A DNA stretch of 64,000 bases from positions 52,812-116,811 of the forward strand of contig JAKPDO010000003.1 of the NCBI GenBank assembly GCA_029552545.1. Reading direction: 5' to 3'. Within the stretch, counting starts at the first letter, position 1. Every line of letters begins with the position of its first letter. This document shows positions 1 through 7,796 of this stretch, one piece after another. A model generated the notes under the pieces. It was not told the DNA's origin and searched no databases. It worked only from the letters and a program-made list of their open reading frames with translations. The DNA is from Planctomycetota bacterium. GTDB lineage: Bacteria > Planctomycetota > Phycisphaerae > Sedimentisphaerales > Anaerohalosphaeraceae. The position numbers were made by a program, and so were the translations under genes.

Positions 1-255
1 AATAAGAACGGATTCTTCAAACGGCTGCTCGAGGCCGCTGAAAGCAGTGCTGGAGACGAGGGCGGCCATTCCCCCTAAAGCCAGTAAAAGGAGCAGGTTG
101 GTCAGGATAGAGAGAACCAGCACCACTCCCCAGAAAATTTTCCAGCCGAGCCCCTTTTTGCGAGGGGGAGGCGTAGGGGGAGACTGCAGGGGAATCGCTG
201 TCGGAATCGAGGCCGGCGCCGATGGTTCTGCCGGTTTATAATTATCAAAATCCAT
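1..255 (-). CDS. N-terminus of a membrane-anchored protein, possibly signal peptide peptidase SppA (partial)
   Basis: Reading leftward from an ATG at 255-253, the first 85 codons are open and run off the window edge. A good ribosome binding site (GGAAGGA) lies just upstream of the start. The product begins MDFDNYKPAEP, followed by a proline-rich segment, a short basic stretch (RKKG) and one strong hydrophobic segment at about residues 41-67. It then enters a region ending LEQPFEESVL. A proline-rich cytosolic tail, one transmembrane helix and a following extracytoplasmic domain is the layout of planctomycete SppA-type peptidases, but the catalytic domain is outside the window. The gene is well supported; the SppA identity is only a suggestion. 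Confidence 0.6.
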   Translation of the reverse strand, partial: MDFDNYKPAEPSAPASIPTAIPLQSPPTPPPRKKGLGWKIFWGVVLVLSILTNLLLLLALGGMAALVSSTAFSGLEQPFEESVLI

Positions 256-329
256 ACCAAATCCTTCCGAAACTGTTTTTTTATTAGAGAATTGTAAGAA
301 TCCAATAAGAGGGAGTCAAGGAACTATTC

Positions 330-357
330 TTGACAATTCCGGTCCTGTAGAAATAAT
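330..357 (+). promoter_or_regulatory. Candidate sigma70 promoter for the acyltransferase gene
   Basis: TTGACA at 330-335 is followed after 16 nt by AATAAT at 352-357. It lies 28 nt upstream of the acyltransferase start in the divergent gap between that gene and the leftward gene at the window edge. Confidence 0.5.
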
Positions 358-384
358 AGAATTTTTATTATTTTTGAGTCGGGA

Positions 385-1368
385 TTGGGAAAAGCTGTGC
401 TTTTACGCAAGGAAAAGAAGAAAAAAGAACGAAATCCATTTTTGGATTGGTTGGGATATGCGATCCTGCGGATTGTCTTTTTTGTTCTAGGTTTCTTACC
501 AATTGAGTGGAATCTGCGGCTGGCGTGTTTTTTAGGGCGTTTGCTCTGGAGACACTATCACCGCGGGCGGATGAGGGCCCTGGAGAATCTTCGGGCGGCC
601 TATCCGGAAAAAGATTCCCGCTGGCACGAAGAGGTGGGTCGACGTTCATTTGAGCATCTGGTGATGCTGGTGATGGATGTGTTTTTTACGCCCCGGCTGG
701 TTGTTAAGGAACGCTGGCCGGATTATGCCCGTCTGATGAACATCGAGCGTGTAAAATGGATGATGCAGGAAAAAAAGGGCCTCCTGATGGCCACCGGCCA
801 TTACGGCAATTTTGAAATTATCGGGTATATGCTCGGGCAGTGGGGCTTTAATGTGTACAGCATCGCTCGGCCTCTGGATAATCCCTACATCAACCGCTAT
901 CTGTACGGCATTCGTCAGCGTCATGGACAGAAGATTATTGATAAATTCGGGGCCTCCGAGCAGATGGAACAGCTGGTCAAAGAAGGAGCGACGCTGTGCT
1001 TTATTGCCGACCAGGACGCCGGCCGCAAGGGTATTTTTGTGGATTTCTTCGGACGCAAGGCCAGCTCCTACAAGAGCATTCCCCTGCTGGCGATTCACTA
1101 CAATCTGCCGCTGGTGATTGGAGGCAGTCGGCGGGTGGGAAACCGGTTTTTCTTTGAGATGGAGTGCAGCCGGATTATTTGGCCGCAGGAATGGCAGGAT
1201 AAAGAGGACCCGCTGGGCTGGCTGGCTCAGGAATATACGCGGGCACTGGAGGAGTTTATCCGAAAAGACCCGACGCAATACTGGTGGATTCACCGCCGCT
1301 GGAAGACCCGTCCGAAGGAGGAACTGTCGGCGGCCGGCTGCTCGTCCGAATCAAACCAACAGGAGTAA
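385..1368 (+). CDS. LpxL/HtrB-type lysophospholipid (lipid A) acyltransferase
   Basis: This 327-aa protein belongs to the LpxL/LpxM (HtrB) family, which transfers a fatty acyl chain to a lipid A precursor or related lipid at the inner membrane. It has an N-terminal hydrophobic anchor (about residues 20-45). The family active-site motif HxxxxE is present as H139-YGNF-E144, followed by the acceptor-binding region with IADQDAG and FFGRKA. The length is normal for the family. The start is ambiguous: a TTG at 385 gives the longest frame, and a GTG at 397 is an alternative. It points to an outer membrane with lipid A or a similar lipid. A consensus promoter separates it from argH, so the two may be transcribed independently. 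Confidence 0.88.
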   Translation: MGKAVLLRKEKKKKERNPFLDWLGYAILRIVFFVLGFLPIEWNLRLACFLGRLLWRHYHRGRMRALENLRAAYPEKDSRWHEEVGRRSFEHLVMLVMDVFFTPRLVVKERWPDYARLMNIERVKWMMQEKKGLLMATGHYGNFEIIGYMLGQWGFNVYSIARPLDNPYINRYLYGIRQRHGQKIIDKFGASEQMEQLVKEGATLCFIADQDAGRKGIFVDFFGRKASSYKSIPLLAIHYNLPLVIGGSRRVGNRFFFEMECSRIIWPQEWQDKEDPLGWLAQEYTRALEEFIRKDPTQYWWIHRRWKTRPKEELSAAGCSSESNQQE

Positions 1369-1380
1369 GCAAATCTTCAA

Positions 1381-1409
1381 TTGACAGTTTTTCTGCGGCG
1401 GTCTATGAT
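1381..1409 (+). promoter_or_regulatory. Near-consensus sigma70 promoter for argH
   Basis: TTGACA at 1381-1386, a 17-nt spacer and TATGAT at 1404-1409 form an almost ideal promoter. It sits in the 87-nt gap between the acyltransferase and argH, with a predicted transcript start near 1416. Confidence 0.75.
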
Positions 1410-1455
1410 TTCGAAATAGACACAAGAGGTCTTTTATTCTGTCTGGAGGCTGACT

Positions 1456-2847
1456 ATGGCACAAGGCGAAAAAAGCTGGGAAAAGCGGCTGGCGGGCGGA
1501 CCGGATGAACTGGCTGTGGATTTTGTTGAGTCGCTGTCGTTTGACAGGCGGTTGTATAAGCACGATATCGCCGGTTCAATTGCACATGCCGAAATGCTGG
1601 CCGCGCGGGGTCTGATAACCCGGGCCGAGCTGGCGGACATCAAAAAGGGGCTTCTGGAGATTGCCGAGGAGATTGCTTCCGGCCGGTTTGTGTTTGACAA
1701 GCGGCAGGAGGATATCCATATGGCGGTGGAGGCGGCGCTGATTGCCAAAATCGGCGATGCGGGCAAGAAGCTGCACACCGGACGGAGCCGCAATGACCAG
1801 GTGGCAACAGACCTGCGGCTGTGGATGCGGGATGAGATTGAGATTCTGCAGGCGTACCTGACGGACCTGCAGCGGGCGCTGGTCAAGCAGGCCGAGCAGT
1901 ATGCGGAGGAAATTATGCCCGCCTATACGCACCTGCAGCGGGCTCAGCCGGTGACGATTGGGGCCTATCTGCTCAGTTTTGTGGAGATGCTGGCCAGAGA
2001 CTGGAGCCGTCTGAAAGACTGTCGTACACGTCTGAATGTCTGTCCGCTGGGCAGCGGGGCCGTGGCGGGCTCTACTCTGCCGCTGGACCGGGAAATGACT
2101 GCCAAGTCGCTCGGTTTTGCCGACATTACTTATAACAGCATCGATTCCGTTTCCGACCGGGATTTTTGTGCGGAGTTTATCTTCTGCTGCTCCCTGATTG
2201 CCGCCCACCTGTCTCGACTGGCGGAGGACTGGATTCTGTTTGCGACAACCGAGTTCGGCTTTATTCGAATCGCGGATGCCTATTGCACCTCGTCGAGTAT
2301 GATGCCGCAAAAACGCAATCCGGATATGCTGGAGCTGATTCGGGGCAAGACCGGTTCAGTCTATGGGGCCCTTGTGGGGATGCTGACGATTCTGAAGGCC
2401 CAGCCGTCCGCCTACAATCGGGACCTGCAGGAGGACAAGCTGCATGTATTTCGGGCGGCCGATGTAACAGAGGCCTGTGTGCAGATGGCGCGGGCGATTG
2501 TTGAGCATACGGTTTTTCAGACAAAACAGATTGCCGATGGATTGGACCATGGGTTTCTGGATGCAACGGCGATGGCCGAGTATCTGGTCGGCAAAGGGGT
2601 GCCGTTCCGTGAAGCGCACGGAATTGTCGGGACCCTCGTGGCCCAGTGCGAAAAAGAGGGCAAGGTTAAACTGTCGCAGCTGGCTTTAGAGCAGATGCAG
2701 GCCGTCTGCCGGGTAATTGACAGGGATGTATATGATGTTTTGGACCCCGCCGGCGTGTGCAGAAACTACAAGACGCTTGGTGCCGGCGGTCCGGACAATA
2801 TCCGGGCACAGGTGAAGTATTGGAAGGAGAAATTGAAAGAACAATAA
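1456..2847 (+). CDS. argH: Argininosuccinate lyase
   Basis: The 463-aa product cleaves argininosuccinate to arginine and fumarate, the last step of arginine synthesis, as a cytoplasmic homotetramer. The fumarase/aspartase superfamily signature SSMMPQKRNP is clear at residues 280-289, with the catalytic serine loop and the lysine K286. The conserved segments HTGRSRNDQVATDL and THLQRAQPVT are also present. Length and domain order are normal. The ATG at 1456 has a GGAGG-like site upstream and lies below a strong promoter. The next gene downstream is an inserted four-helix-bundle gene. In its absence argH would sit directly before thiL. Confidence 0.97.
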   Translation: MAQGEKSWEKRLAGGPDELAVDFVESLSFDRRLYKHDIAGSIAHAEMLAARGLITRAELADIKKGLLEIAEEIASGRFVFDKRQEDIHMAVEAALIAKIGDAGKKLHTGRSRNDQVATDLRLWMRDEIEILQAYLTDLQRALVKQAEQYAEEIMPAYTHLQRAQPVTIGAYLLSFVEMLARDWSRLKDCRTRLNVCPLGSGAVAGSTLPLDREMTAKSLGFADITYNSIDSVSDRDFCAEFIFCCSLIAAHLSRLAEDWILFATTEFGFIRIADAYCTSSSMMPQKRNPDMLELIRGKTGSVYGALVGMLTILKAQPSAYNRDLQEDKLHVFRAADVTEACVQMARAIVEHTVFQTKQIADGLDHGFLDATAMAEYLVGKGVPFREAHGIVGTLVAQCEKEGKVKLSQLALEQMQAVCRVIDRDVYDVLDPAGVCRNYKTLGAGGPDNIRAQVKYWKEKLKEQ

Positions 2848-2859
2848 AAGACAGGAATG

Positions 2860-2876
2860 CAAGAATACAGGAATAC
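2860..2876 (+). repeat. Left arm of 17-bp inverted repeat flanking the four-helix-bundle gene
   Basis: The 17 bases CAAGAATACAGGAATAC are the exact reverse complement of 3282-3298. The octamer ACAGGAAT also occurs twice as a direct repeat, at 2851-2858 and 2867-2874. Confidence 0.85.
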
Positions 2877-2907
2877 CGGTTATCAGGAAGAAAAGGAGCG
2901 TATTTTT

Positions 2908-3267
2908 ATGGGGATTCCAACAAAAACTTTTGAGGAATTACTGGTTTGGCAAAAAGCCCATAAACTTGTTCTGTCTATTTATAGCAGTACAATGAGGTTT
3001 CCAAAAGAGGAATTGTATGGTCTTGTTTCCCAAATCAGACGTTCCTCCATTTCTGTGGCGGCCAATATTGCAGAAGGATATAGAAAACGAACTCGAGTGG
3101 ATAAACAGCGTTTTCTCACAATAGCACATGGTTCTTTGGAGGAAACAAGATATTATTTAATCTTGTCAAGAGATCTTGGCTATTGTGATATATCAAAGAT
3201 GATGAGTCTCTTGGAAGAGATCAGCAAACTGCTTACCTTATATTACAGGAAAATAGCGACTGTATGA
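2908..3267 (+). CDS. Four-helix bundle protein (23S rRNA intervening-sequence protein family)
   Basis: The product is about 119 aa from the ATG at 2908, which has AAGGAG about 10 nt upstream. A longer frame from 2857 only translates the repeat DNA. It matches the S23/IVP four-helix-bundle family: FEELLVWQKAHKL near the N-terminus, the conserved core QIRRSSISVAANIAEG, and the later SLEETRYYLIL segment. Relatives are encoded inside intervening sequences of bacterial 23S rRNA genes or stand free, and resemble the Avd protein of diversity-generating retroelements; their function is unsettled. The gene is visibly richer in A and T than argH and thiL and is bracketed by a perfect 17-bp inverted repeat. 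It therefore looks like an inserted element rather than an operon member. Confidence 0.9.
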   Translation: MGIPTKTFEELLVWQKAHKLVLSIYSSTMRFPKEELYGLVSQIRRSSISVAANIAEGYRKRTRVDKQRFLTIAHGSLEETRYYLILSRDLGYCDISKMMSLLEEISKLLTLYYRKIATV

Positions 3268-3281
3268 TTACATGATTCCTT

Positions 3282-3298
3282 GTATTCCTGTATTCTTG
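3282..3298 (-). repeat. Right arm of 17-bp inverted repeat flanking the four-helix-bundle gene
   Basis: This is the exact reverse complement of 2860-2876. It ends 8 nt before the probable thiL start, so the insertion boundary lies almost on the thiL translation start. Confidence 0.85.
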
Positions 3299-3306
3299 TA
3301 CTCGCT

Positions 3307-4221
3307 GTGTCTAAAGAAGACGAAATTACATCCTGGTTTGCCCGACAGTCTCGGCTGGACCCGAAGCGGTTTCCGATAGGGATTGGGGATGATATGGCCG
3401 AAATTCAGCTGGCCGAAGGAGTGTCGGTTCTGATTACCACCGATACGCTGATGGACGGGGTGCATTTTGACCTGTCCTCCTGCACACTCGAGCAGGCGGG
3501 CTATAAGGCGATGGCGGCCTCACTGAGCGATTGTGCGGCGATGGCGACGGTGCCCCTGTGTGCCGTGGCGGCGGTGTCGCTGCCGACGGATTTCGGCATC
3601 GAACATCTCAAGCAGCTGCATGCCGGACGCGTGCGGGCGGGGGAGCCCTTTGACTGCGAAGTGGTAGGAGGGGATATTACGAAATGGCGGCATCCGGAGG
3701 GCAAGCTCGTTCTTTGTTATACGATGCTCAGCCGGCCCAGCGGGCATCATCCGCCGGTGCGGCGAAGCGGAGCCCAGGTCGGAGACCTGATTTGCGTAAC
3801 CGGCACGCTGGGCGGGTCTATTCTGGGCAAGCATCTGGAGTTTGTCCCGCGGGTGCGGGAGGCGCTGGAGATGACGCGGCTGGCCCGGATTCATTCGATG
3901 ATGGATATTACGGACGGCCTGAGTACGGACCTGAACCGAATCTGTACGCAAAGCGGCGTCGGGGCCCTGCTGGAGGCAGAGGCCGTTCCCATTTCGGAGG
4001 CGGCCAGACGAATGCCCGACCCGCTTGAGGCGGCGCTGAATGACGGCGAGGATTTTGAGCTGCTCTTTACGCTGCGGGAGGACCAGTGGGAAAAATTGAA
4101 GGGCTTTTCAATGGTTCCGCTGACCGTCATCGGGCGGATTACAGACAGCCGCCGGATGCAGATTCGGATGCCGGACGGGCGGGTGGAGCCACTGGTGCCG
4201 CGGGGGTATGACCATTTATGA
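3307..4221 (+). CDS. thiL: Thiamine-monophosphate kinase
   Basis: ThiL phosphorylates thiamine monophosphate to thiamine diphosphate with ATP. The GTG at 3307 is the likely start (MSKEDEITSWF), giving 304 aa; an upstream TTG in the same frame would only translate the flanking inverted repeat. Family motifs are present: GIGDDMAEI near the N-terminus, DTLMDGVHFD, the MMDITDGLSTDL loop and NDGEDFELLFT near the C-terminus. These belong to the PurM/ThiL fold, with Asp residues binding magnesium and ATP. The stop overlaps the tsaE start by 4 nt, which suggests translational coupling. Confidence 0.95.
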   Translation: MSKEDEITSWFARQSRLDPKRFPIGIGDDMAEIQLAEGVSVLITTDTLMDGVHFDLSSCTLEQAGYKAMAASLSDCAAMATVPLCAVAAVSLPTDFGIEHLKQLHAGRVRAGEPFDCEVVGGDITKWRHPEGKLVLCYTMLSRPSGHHPPVRRSGAQVGDLICVTGTLGGSILGKHLEFVPRVREALEMTRLARIHSMMDITDGLSTDLNRICTQSGVGALLEAEAVPISEAARRMPDPLEAALNDGEDFELLFTLREDQWEKLKGFSMVPLTVIGRITDSRRMQIRMPDGRVEPLVPRGYDHL

Positions 4222-4760
4222 CGGAGGCAAACGTTTTTGAAACGATTACGCATTCGCCCGAAGAGACGATGGAACTGGGCCGGCGGTTCGGGGCGGCGCT
4301 GAAAGGGGGCGAAGTGGCCGCCTTGATTGGGACGCTCGGGACGGGCAAGACGCATTTTATCAAGGGGGTTGCAGCCGGACTGGGGGCGGCGGGGCTGGGA
4401 GCCGTGAACAGTCCGACGTTTGTCCTGATGAATGAGTATTGCGCCCGGGACGGACGGCTGACGGTGTATCATATCGATGCCTACCGGCTCAAATCGATCG
4501 AGGAATTTGAGAATCTGGGCGTTTCGGATTATCTGGGGCCGGATGCGGTTCTTTTAATCGAGTGGGCGGATAAGGTGCTGGCGGCCCTGGAGGGGCTGGA
4601 CTATATCCGAATTGATTTTTCGCATGAGGGGCCGACAGAGCGGAAGATTATCATAAAAGGACCAGCATCTTTTTTGGCTTGCCTTCAGGCGGAAAGCAAG
4701 TCGGCTGGATTCCCGCCTTCCTCCTTCGCCAAGGCTTCGGAGGACAAGCCGCGGGAATGA
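4218..4760 (+). CDS. tsaE: tRNA threonylcarbamoyladenosine synthesis ATPase TsaE
   Basis: TsaE is the small P-loop ATPase that works with TsaB and TsaD in making t6A37 on ANN-decoding tRNAs. The Walker A motif is at residues 38-45 (GTLGTGKT), followed by the family segments NSPTFVLMNEY, YHIDAYRL and the Walker-B-like LLIEWADK. The start overlaps the thiL stop (ATGA). The protein is 180 aa, somewhat long for the family. The last 20 or so residues, including SSFAKASEDKPRE, are translated from a REP-like palindrome at 4707-4761 rather than conserved sequence. It ends just before the convergent miaB. Confidence 0.93.
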   Translation: MTEANVFETITHSPEETMELGRRFGAALKGGEVAALIGTLGTGKTHFIKGVAAGLGAAGLGAVNSPTFVLMNEYCARDGRLTVYHIDAYRLKSIEEFENLGVSDYLGPDAVLLIEWADKVLAALEGLDYIRIDFSHEGPTERKIIIKGPASFLACLQAESKSAGFPPSSFAKASEDKPRE

Positions 4761-4761
4761 C
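4707..4761. repeat. REP-like nested palindrome at the tsaE 3' end
   Basis: An outer stem pairs ATTCCCGC (4709-4716) with GCGGGAAT (4751-4758). An inner stem pairs TCCTCC (4719-4724) with GGAGGA (4739-4744). Palindromes of the form ATTCCCGC...GCGGGAAT are a common class of bacterial interspersed repeat. This one encodes the C-terminal tail of TsaE and sits between convergent genes, where it may also act as a terminator or RNA-stabilising hairpin. Confidence 0.6.
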
Positions 4762-4767
4762 CGGTGA

Positions 4768-6171
4768 TTATCTGGGTGATATTTCTCCAAAAAGGGTCAG
4801 GGCGGAGGTCTTGCTGATGCGGACCTGAACAAACCGTCCGGCCAGCTCGGCAGGGCCGTTGAAGACAACAATGTAGTCGTGAGCGGTTCGGCCGATCAGC
4901 TGGGGCTGGTCGACGGACTCGGCCTTGTTCAGATGGGGCTTTTTGCTGGGGCCTTCCACAAGCACTTCGAGGGTTTTTCCGAGGAAGCGCCGGTTGTCTT
5001 CTTCCGCGATTTTGTTGACCAGTTCAAGCAGACGAATGTTTCGCTGCTGTTTGACTTCCGCGGGTACATTGTCCTCAAGCCGCTTATCCGCATAGGTGCC
5101 CGGGCGCGGGGAATATTTAAAGATAAAGCAGTTTTTGTAGCGGACTTTTTGGATCAGGTCTGCCGTGGCCTCAAAATCCTCTTCTGTTTCGCCCGGAAAG
5201 CCGACGATAAAGTCGCCGGTGACAGCCAGGTCTGGAACAATCGACCGGGCTTTTTCAATCAGGTCCAGGTACTGGCGGGCCGTGTAGCCGCGGTTCATCG
5301 CCTTCAGAATCGTGTCTGAGCCGCTCTGAGCGGGCATGTGCAGGTAGGGGCAAACCTTGGGCAGACGGGCCATCGCCTCAAAAACAGAGTCCTCCATTTT
5401 GGCCGGATGACTGGTAATGAAATGAATCCACCGGATCGAGTCAATTTGACTGACCATTTCCAGCAGGTCGGCCAACGTATACGTGCGGCCGTTTTCGGTA
5501 TAGCGGTAGGAGTTAATCGTCTGCCCCAGCAGGGTGATTTGCTGAATGCCCCGCTCGGCCAGTTTTTGGGCCTGCTGCAGAATGACCTTGGGCGGCCGAG
5601 ACACTTCGGGCCCGCGGACGTAAGGGACGATGCAGAAGGTGCAGAAATTGTTGCATCCGCGCATGGCTCGGATAAAGGCCTGCGATTTCAGATGATTTTC
5701 GTCCGAATCATAGGCAACCTCAAACTCGTCCAGCTTCTCGCTCACAGTATGGACATCCGGGCTGTCGGCGGGTCGGCGAATTGTTTCGGTAACGGCAAGG
5801 ATTTTTCGCCGTTCCTCAATCGCCTGCTGAAGGAGAGCGGGGACTTCGTGGAGCTGTTCAGGCCCCGCAGCCAAGTCCACAGCCGGATGTTCGAGCAGCT
5901 GAGGCCCGAGCCGCTGGGCCATGCAGCCGATGACCGCCACAAGCAGACGCGGGCGGCTTTTTTTCAAATGCTGCAGATGGCCCAGATGCGAGAAGACCCG
6001 CTGTTCGGCGTGCTCACGGACGGAGCAGGTGTTGATGACAACGACGTCGGCCTCGGCGGGCGAATCGGTCATTTCCCATCCGTTTTCGGTCAGGGCGGCG
6101 GCCAGAAGCGACGAGTCCAGTTTGTTCATCTGGCAGCCGAAACTCTTCAGATGTATTTTTTTGCTGTTCAT
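4768..6171 (-). CDS. miaB: tRNA-2-methylthio-N6-dimethylallyladenosine synthase
   Basis: MiaB is a radical-SAM methylthiotransferase that adds the ms2 group to i6A37 in tRNAs reading UNN codons. The 467-aa product has the N-terminal UPF0004 domain (KSFGCQMNKLDS, then cysteines in NTCSVREHA and IGCMAQ). The radical SAM CxxxCxxC motif is in CNNFCTFCIVPYVRG near residue 171-185, and a TRAM-like C-terminus follows. Both iron-sulfur cluster sites appear intact. It is the last gene after the leftward ABC operon, 43 nt downstream of the 521-aa membrane protein gene, and converges on tsaE, another tRNA position-37 modification gene. Confidence 0.95.
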   Translation of the reverse strand: MNSKKIHLKSFGCQMNKLDSSLLAAALTENGWEMTDSPAEADVVVINTCSVREHAEQRVFSHLGHLQHLKKSRPRLLVAVIGCMAQRLGPQLLEHPAVDLAAGPEQLHEVPALLQQAIEERRKILAVTETIRRPADSPDVHTVSEKLDEFEVAYDSDENHLKSQAFIRAMRGCNNFCTFCIVPYVRGPEVSRPPKVILQQAQKLAERGIQQITLLGQTINSYRYTENGRTYTLADLLEMVSQIDSIRWIHFITSHPAKMEDSVFEAMARLPKVCPYLHMPAQSGSDTILKAMNRGYTARQYLDLIEKARSIVPDLAVTGDFIVGFPGETEEDFEATADLIQKVRYKNCFIFKYSPRPGTYADKRLEDNVPAEVKQQRNIRLLELVNKIAEEDNRRFLGKTLEVLVEGPSKKPHLNKAESVDQPQLIGRTAHDYIVVFNGPAELAGRFVQVRISKTSALTLFGEISPR

Positions 6172-6214
6172 CGGAACCGGCCAGTATAACGCAATCGGCC
6201 GGCCGATTCCAGTG

Positions 6215-7780
6215 TCAGGACACCATTGTTTGAGGAGACGGCGGATAAAGTAAGTCGGTATCCCGGGCGGGCGGCGAAGGCAGCGGGGCCCCGCAGGCCG
6301 GACAATCCGGACGATTGAGCCCGCGTCTGCGCCCGCAAGAATGACAGCGAACCACAGGGTAGTGATTCAAAGCCAGATAGGTCAGAAATCCGGCCAGGTT
6401 AAAGCAGAAGACAACGGCCAGCCAGACAGTTCCTTTGAACCAGCCGACCCGGCGGGGCTTGTAGTGGAGCAGGGTTAGGATCGTCAGAACGGATGCCGCA
6501 GAGTAATACAGATAAGGATTTGTCGGTTCCATTCGTTCAGTAAACTCTTTCAAATCCTCCAGAATATAGCGTTCTGATTCCCACAGGACTGTCAGGATTT
6601 TTCGGAACCATGCGAAGCAGGGCGGAGATGAAAAAGTGACCCATCCTTTAAACTGACTGCATTTATTCTCGTAAAGTTTCACGGATGCAGAGGGCCTGTA
6701 CGGTGGTTTAATGTAATCAAATTGACTGAGATGCTCAAAGGTGCCGTCCTCACGAATTTGGTAGAGTTCGATTCTGTAATCGAGGGGCTTGTCCCGATTT
6801 TCTTGCAACCATTTCCGATACTGCTTATTATCCATTGGTGCCTTGGGGAGCCAATGAACTTCCAGGTAAAAGGATTGTCCGGAAGAATAGAAGGTTCTTC
6901 TTCCCTTTTTGAGCAATTCATCCGGAATTTGAAGCGGAATGGCCTTCCGCGGATTTTTCTGGAGCAGAATCGGCGGCTGGTCAATCAAATCAATAAGGAT
7001 GGCGGAAAGGAAAGAAGGTTTATAAGAGGCGGTTTCTTTCCAGTTTACCATGAAAAGTCGGCCGATGGGAACAGACGGATTTTCATACAGGATTTCTATG
7101 GAGCGTTTTTCAAAGTCTGCTTCGAACAATGAATGTTCGGTCCAGAGCAGGCATCGAGGATTCCAGGAAACCGCCGGAATCCACGCGTGGAAGTTCTGAA
7201 TCGGTTCAAACGGACGGATTTCGCTTCTGCTCTCTGTAAACCCGCTTGCAGAAAGATACCCCAAAATGTGTTTCTGGAGGCCGTATCCTGTAAAATACCG
7301 CTTGTTGAAGTCATATCGCCAGAATTCTCTGATTTGTTTTTTCTCGTTTCTGACCGTGAAAATCAGGTCTCTGGAAAAATTCTCAGAGACTCGCAGATAA
7401 CCGGTCCAGTCCTCTTTGTACAGCACATCTGCCGGCTTGAGATACTCATGGGGCAGGTCAGAGCGGGAACCTTTCCAGAGCATCTGGCCTGCTGTGTCAT
7501 ACACTTCAATCATTTCCTGACGGGCGGTCCAGTCGGAATGAAGAAGATGAAGGGTGCCGTCCGGCAGAAAGACTTTGTCCGCTTCTGCAATCCGTTGCTG
7601 AATTTGTTCGATTTCAGAAAGCTCGGGGTGCTCCCAATCAGGCGAATATTTTTTTCTAAGGACAACTTCAAGTATATTTATGCTTATTGTCTGAATAATC
7701 AGTAAGATGAGCAGCATGACAAGGAGGACAATCACAGCTTTCTGAGCAGAAGAAAACGAATGGATGATGGAGCGTATCAT
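6215..7780 (-). CDS. Unknown membrane protein with C-terminal zinc-ribbon, in ABC transporter operon
   Basis: I do not recognise a family for this 521-aa protein. It has one N-terminal transmembrane helix (about residues 14-36) and a long soluble domain of roughly 380 residues rich in aromatic residues and beta-prone segments. Two transmembrane helices follow at about residues 430-475. Next comes a CHSCGRRRGLNRPDCPACGA segment, a CxxC...CxxC zinc-ribbon-like motif, and a proline-rich tail. It starts 16 nt downstream of the ABC permease gene and is the fourth gene of an operon led by a GntR regulator. It may be an accessory subunit or a sensor for that transporter, but nothing in the sequence proves this. 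Confidence 0.75.
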   Translation of the reverse strand: MIRSIIHSFSSAQKAVIVLLVMLLILLIIQTISINILEVVLRKKYSPDWEHPELSEIEQIQQRIAEADKVFLPDGTLHLLHSDWTARQEMIEVYDTAGQMLWKGSRSDLPHEYLKPADVLYKEDWTGYLRVSENFSRDLIFTVRNEKKQIREFWRYDFNKRYFTGYGLQKHILGYLSASGFTESRSEIRPFEPIQNFHAWIPAVSWNPRCLLWTEHSLFEADFEKRSIEILYENPSVPIGRLFMVNWKETASYKPSFLSAILIDLIDQPPILLQKNPRKAIPLQIPDELLKKGRRTFYSSGQSFYLEVHWLPKAPMDNKQYRKWLQENRDKPLDYRIELYQIREDGTFEHLSQFDYIKPPYRPSASVKLYENKCSQFKGWVTFSSPPCFAWFRKILTVLWESERYILEDLKEFTERMEPTNPYLYYSAASVLTILTLLHYKPRRVGWFKGTVWLAVVFCFNLAGFLTYLALNHYPVVRCHSCGRRRGLNRPDCPACGAPLPSPPARDTDLLYPPSPQTMVS

Positions 7781-7796
7781 AACTATCTCCTCCGGA

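Noticed and set aside
1576..2310. A 244-codon minus-strand frame opposite argH
   Set aside because: Shadow of a complete argininosuccinate lyase gene.
5338..6189. A 283-codon plus-strand frame opposite miaB
   Set aside because: Antisense to a complete MiaB with both cluster-binding motifs; no independent evidence of coding.
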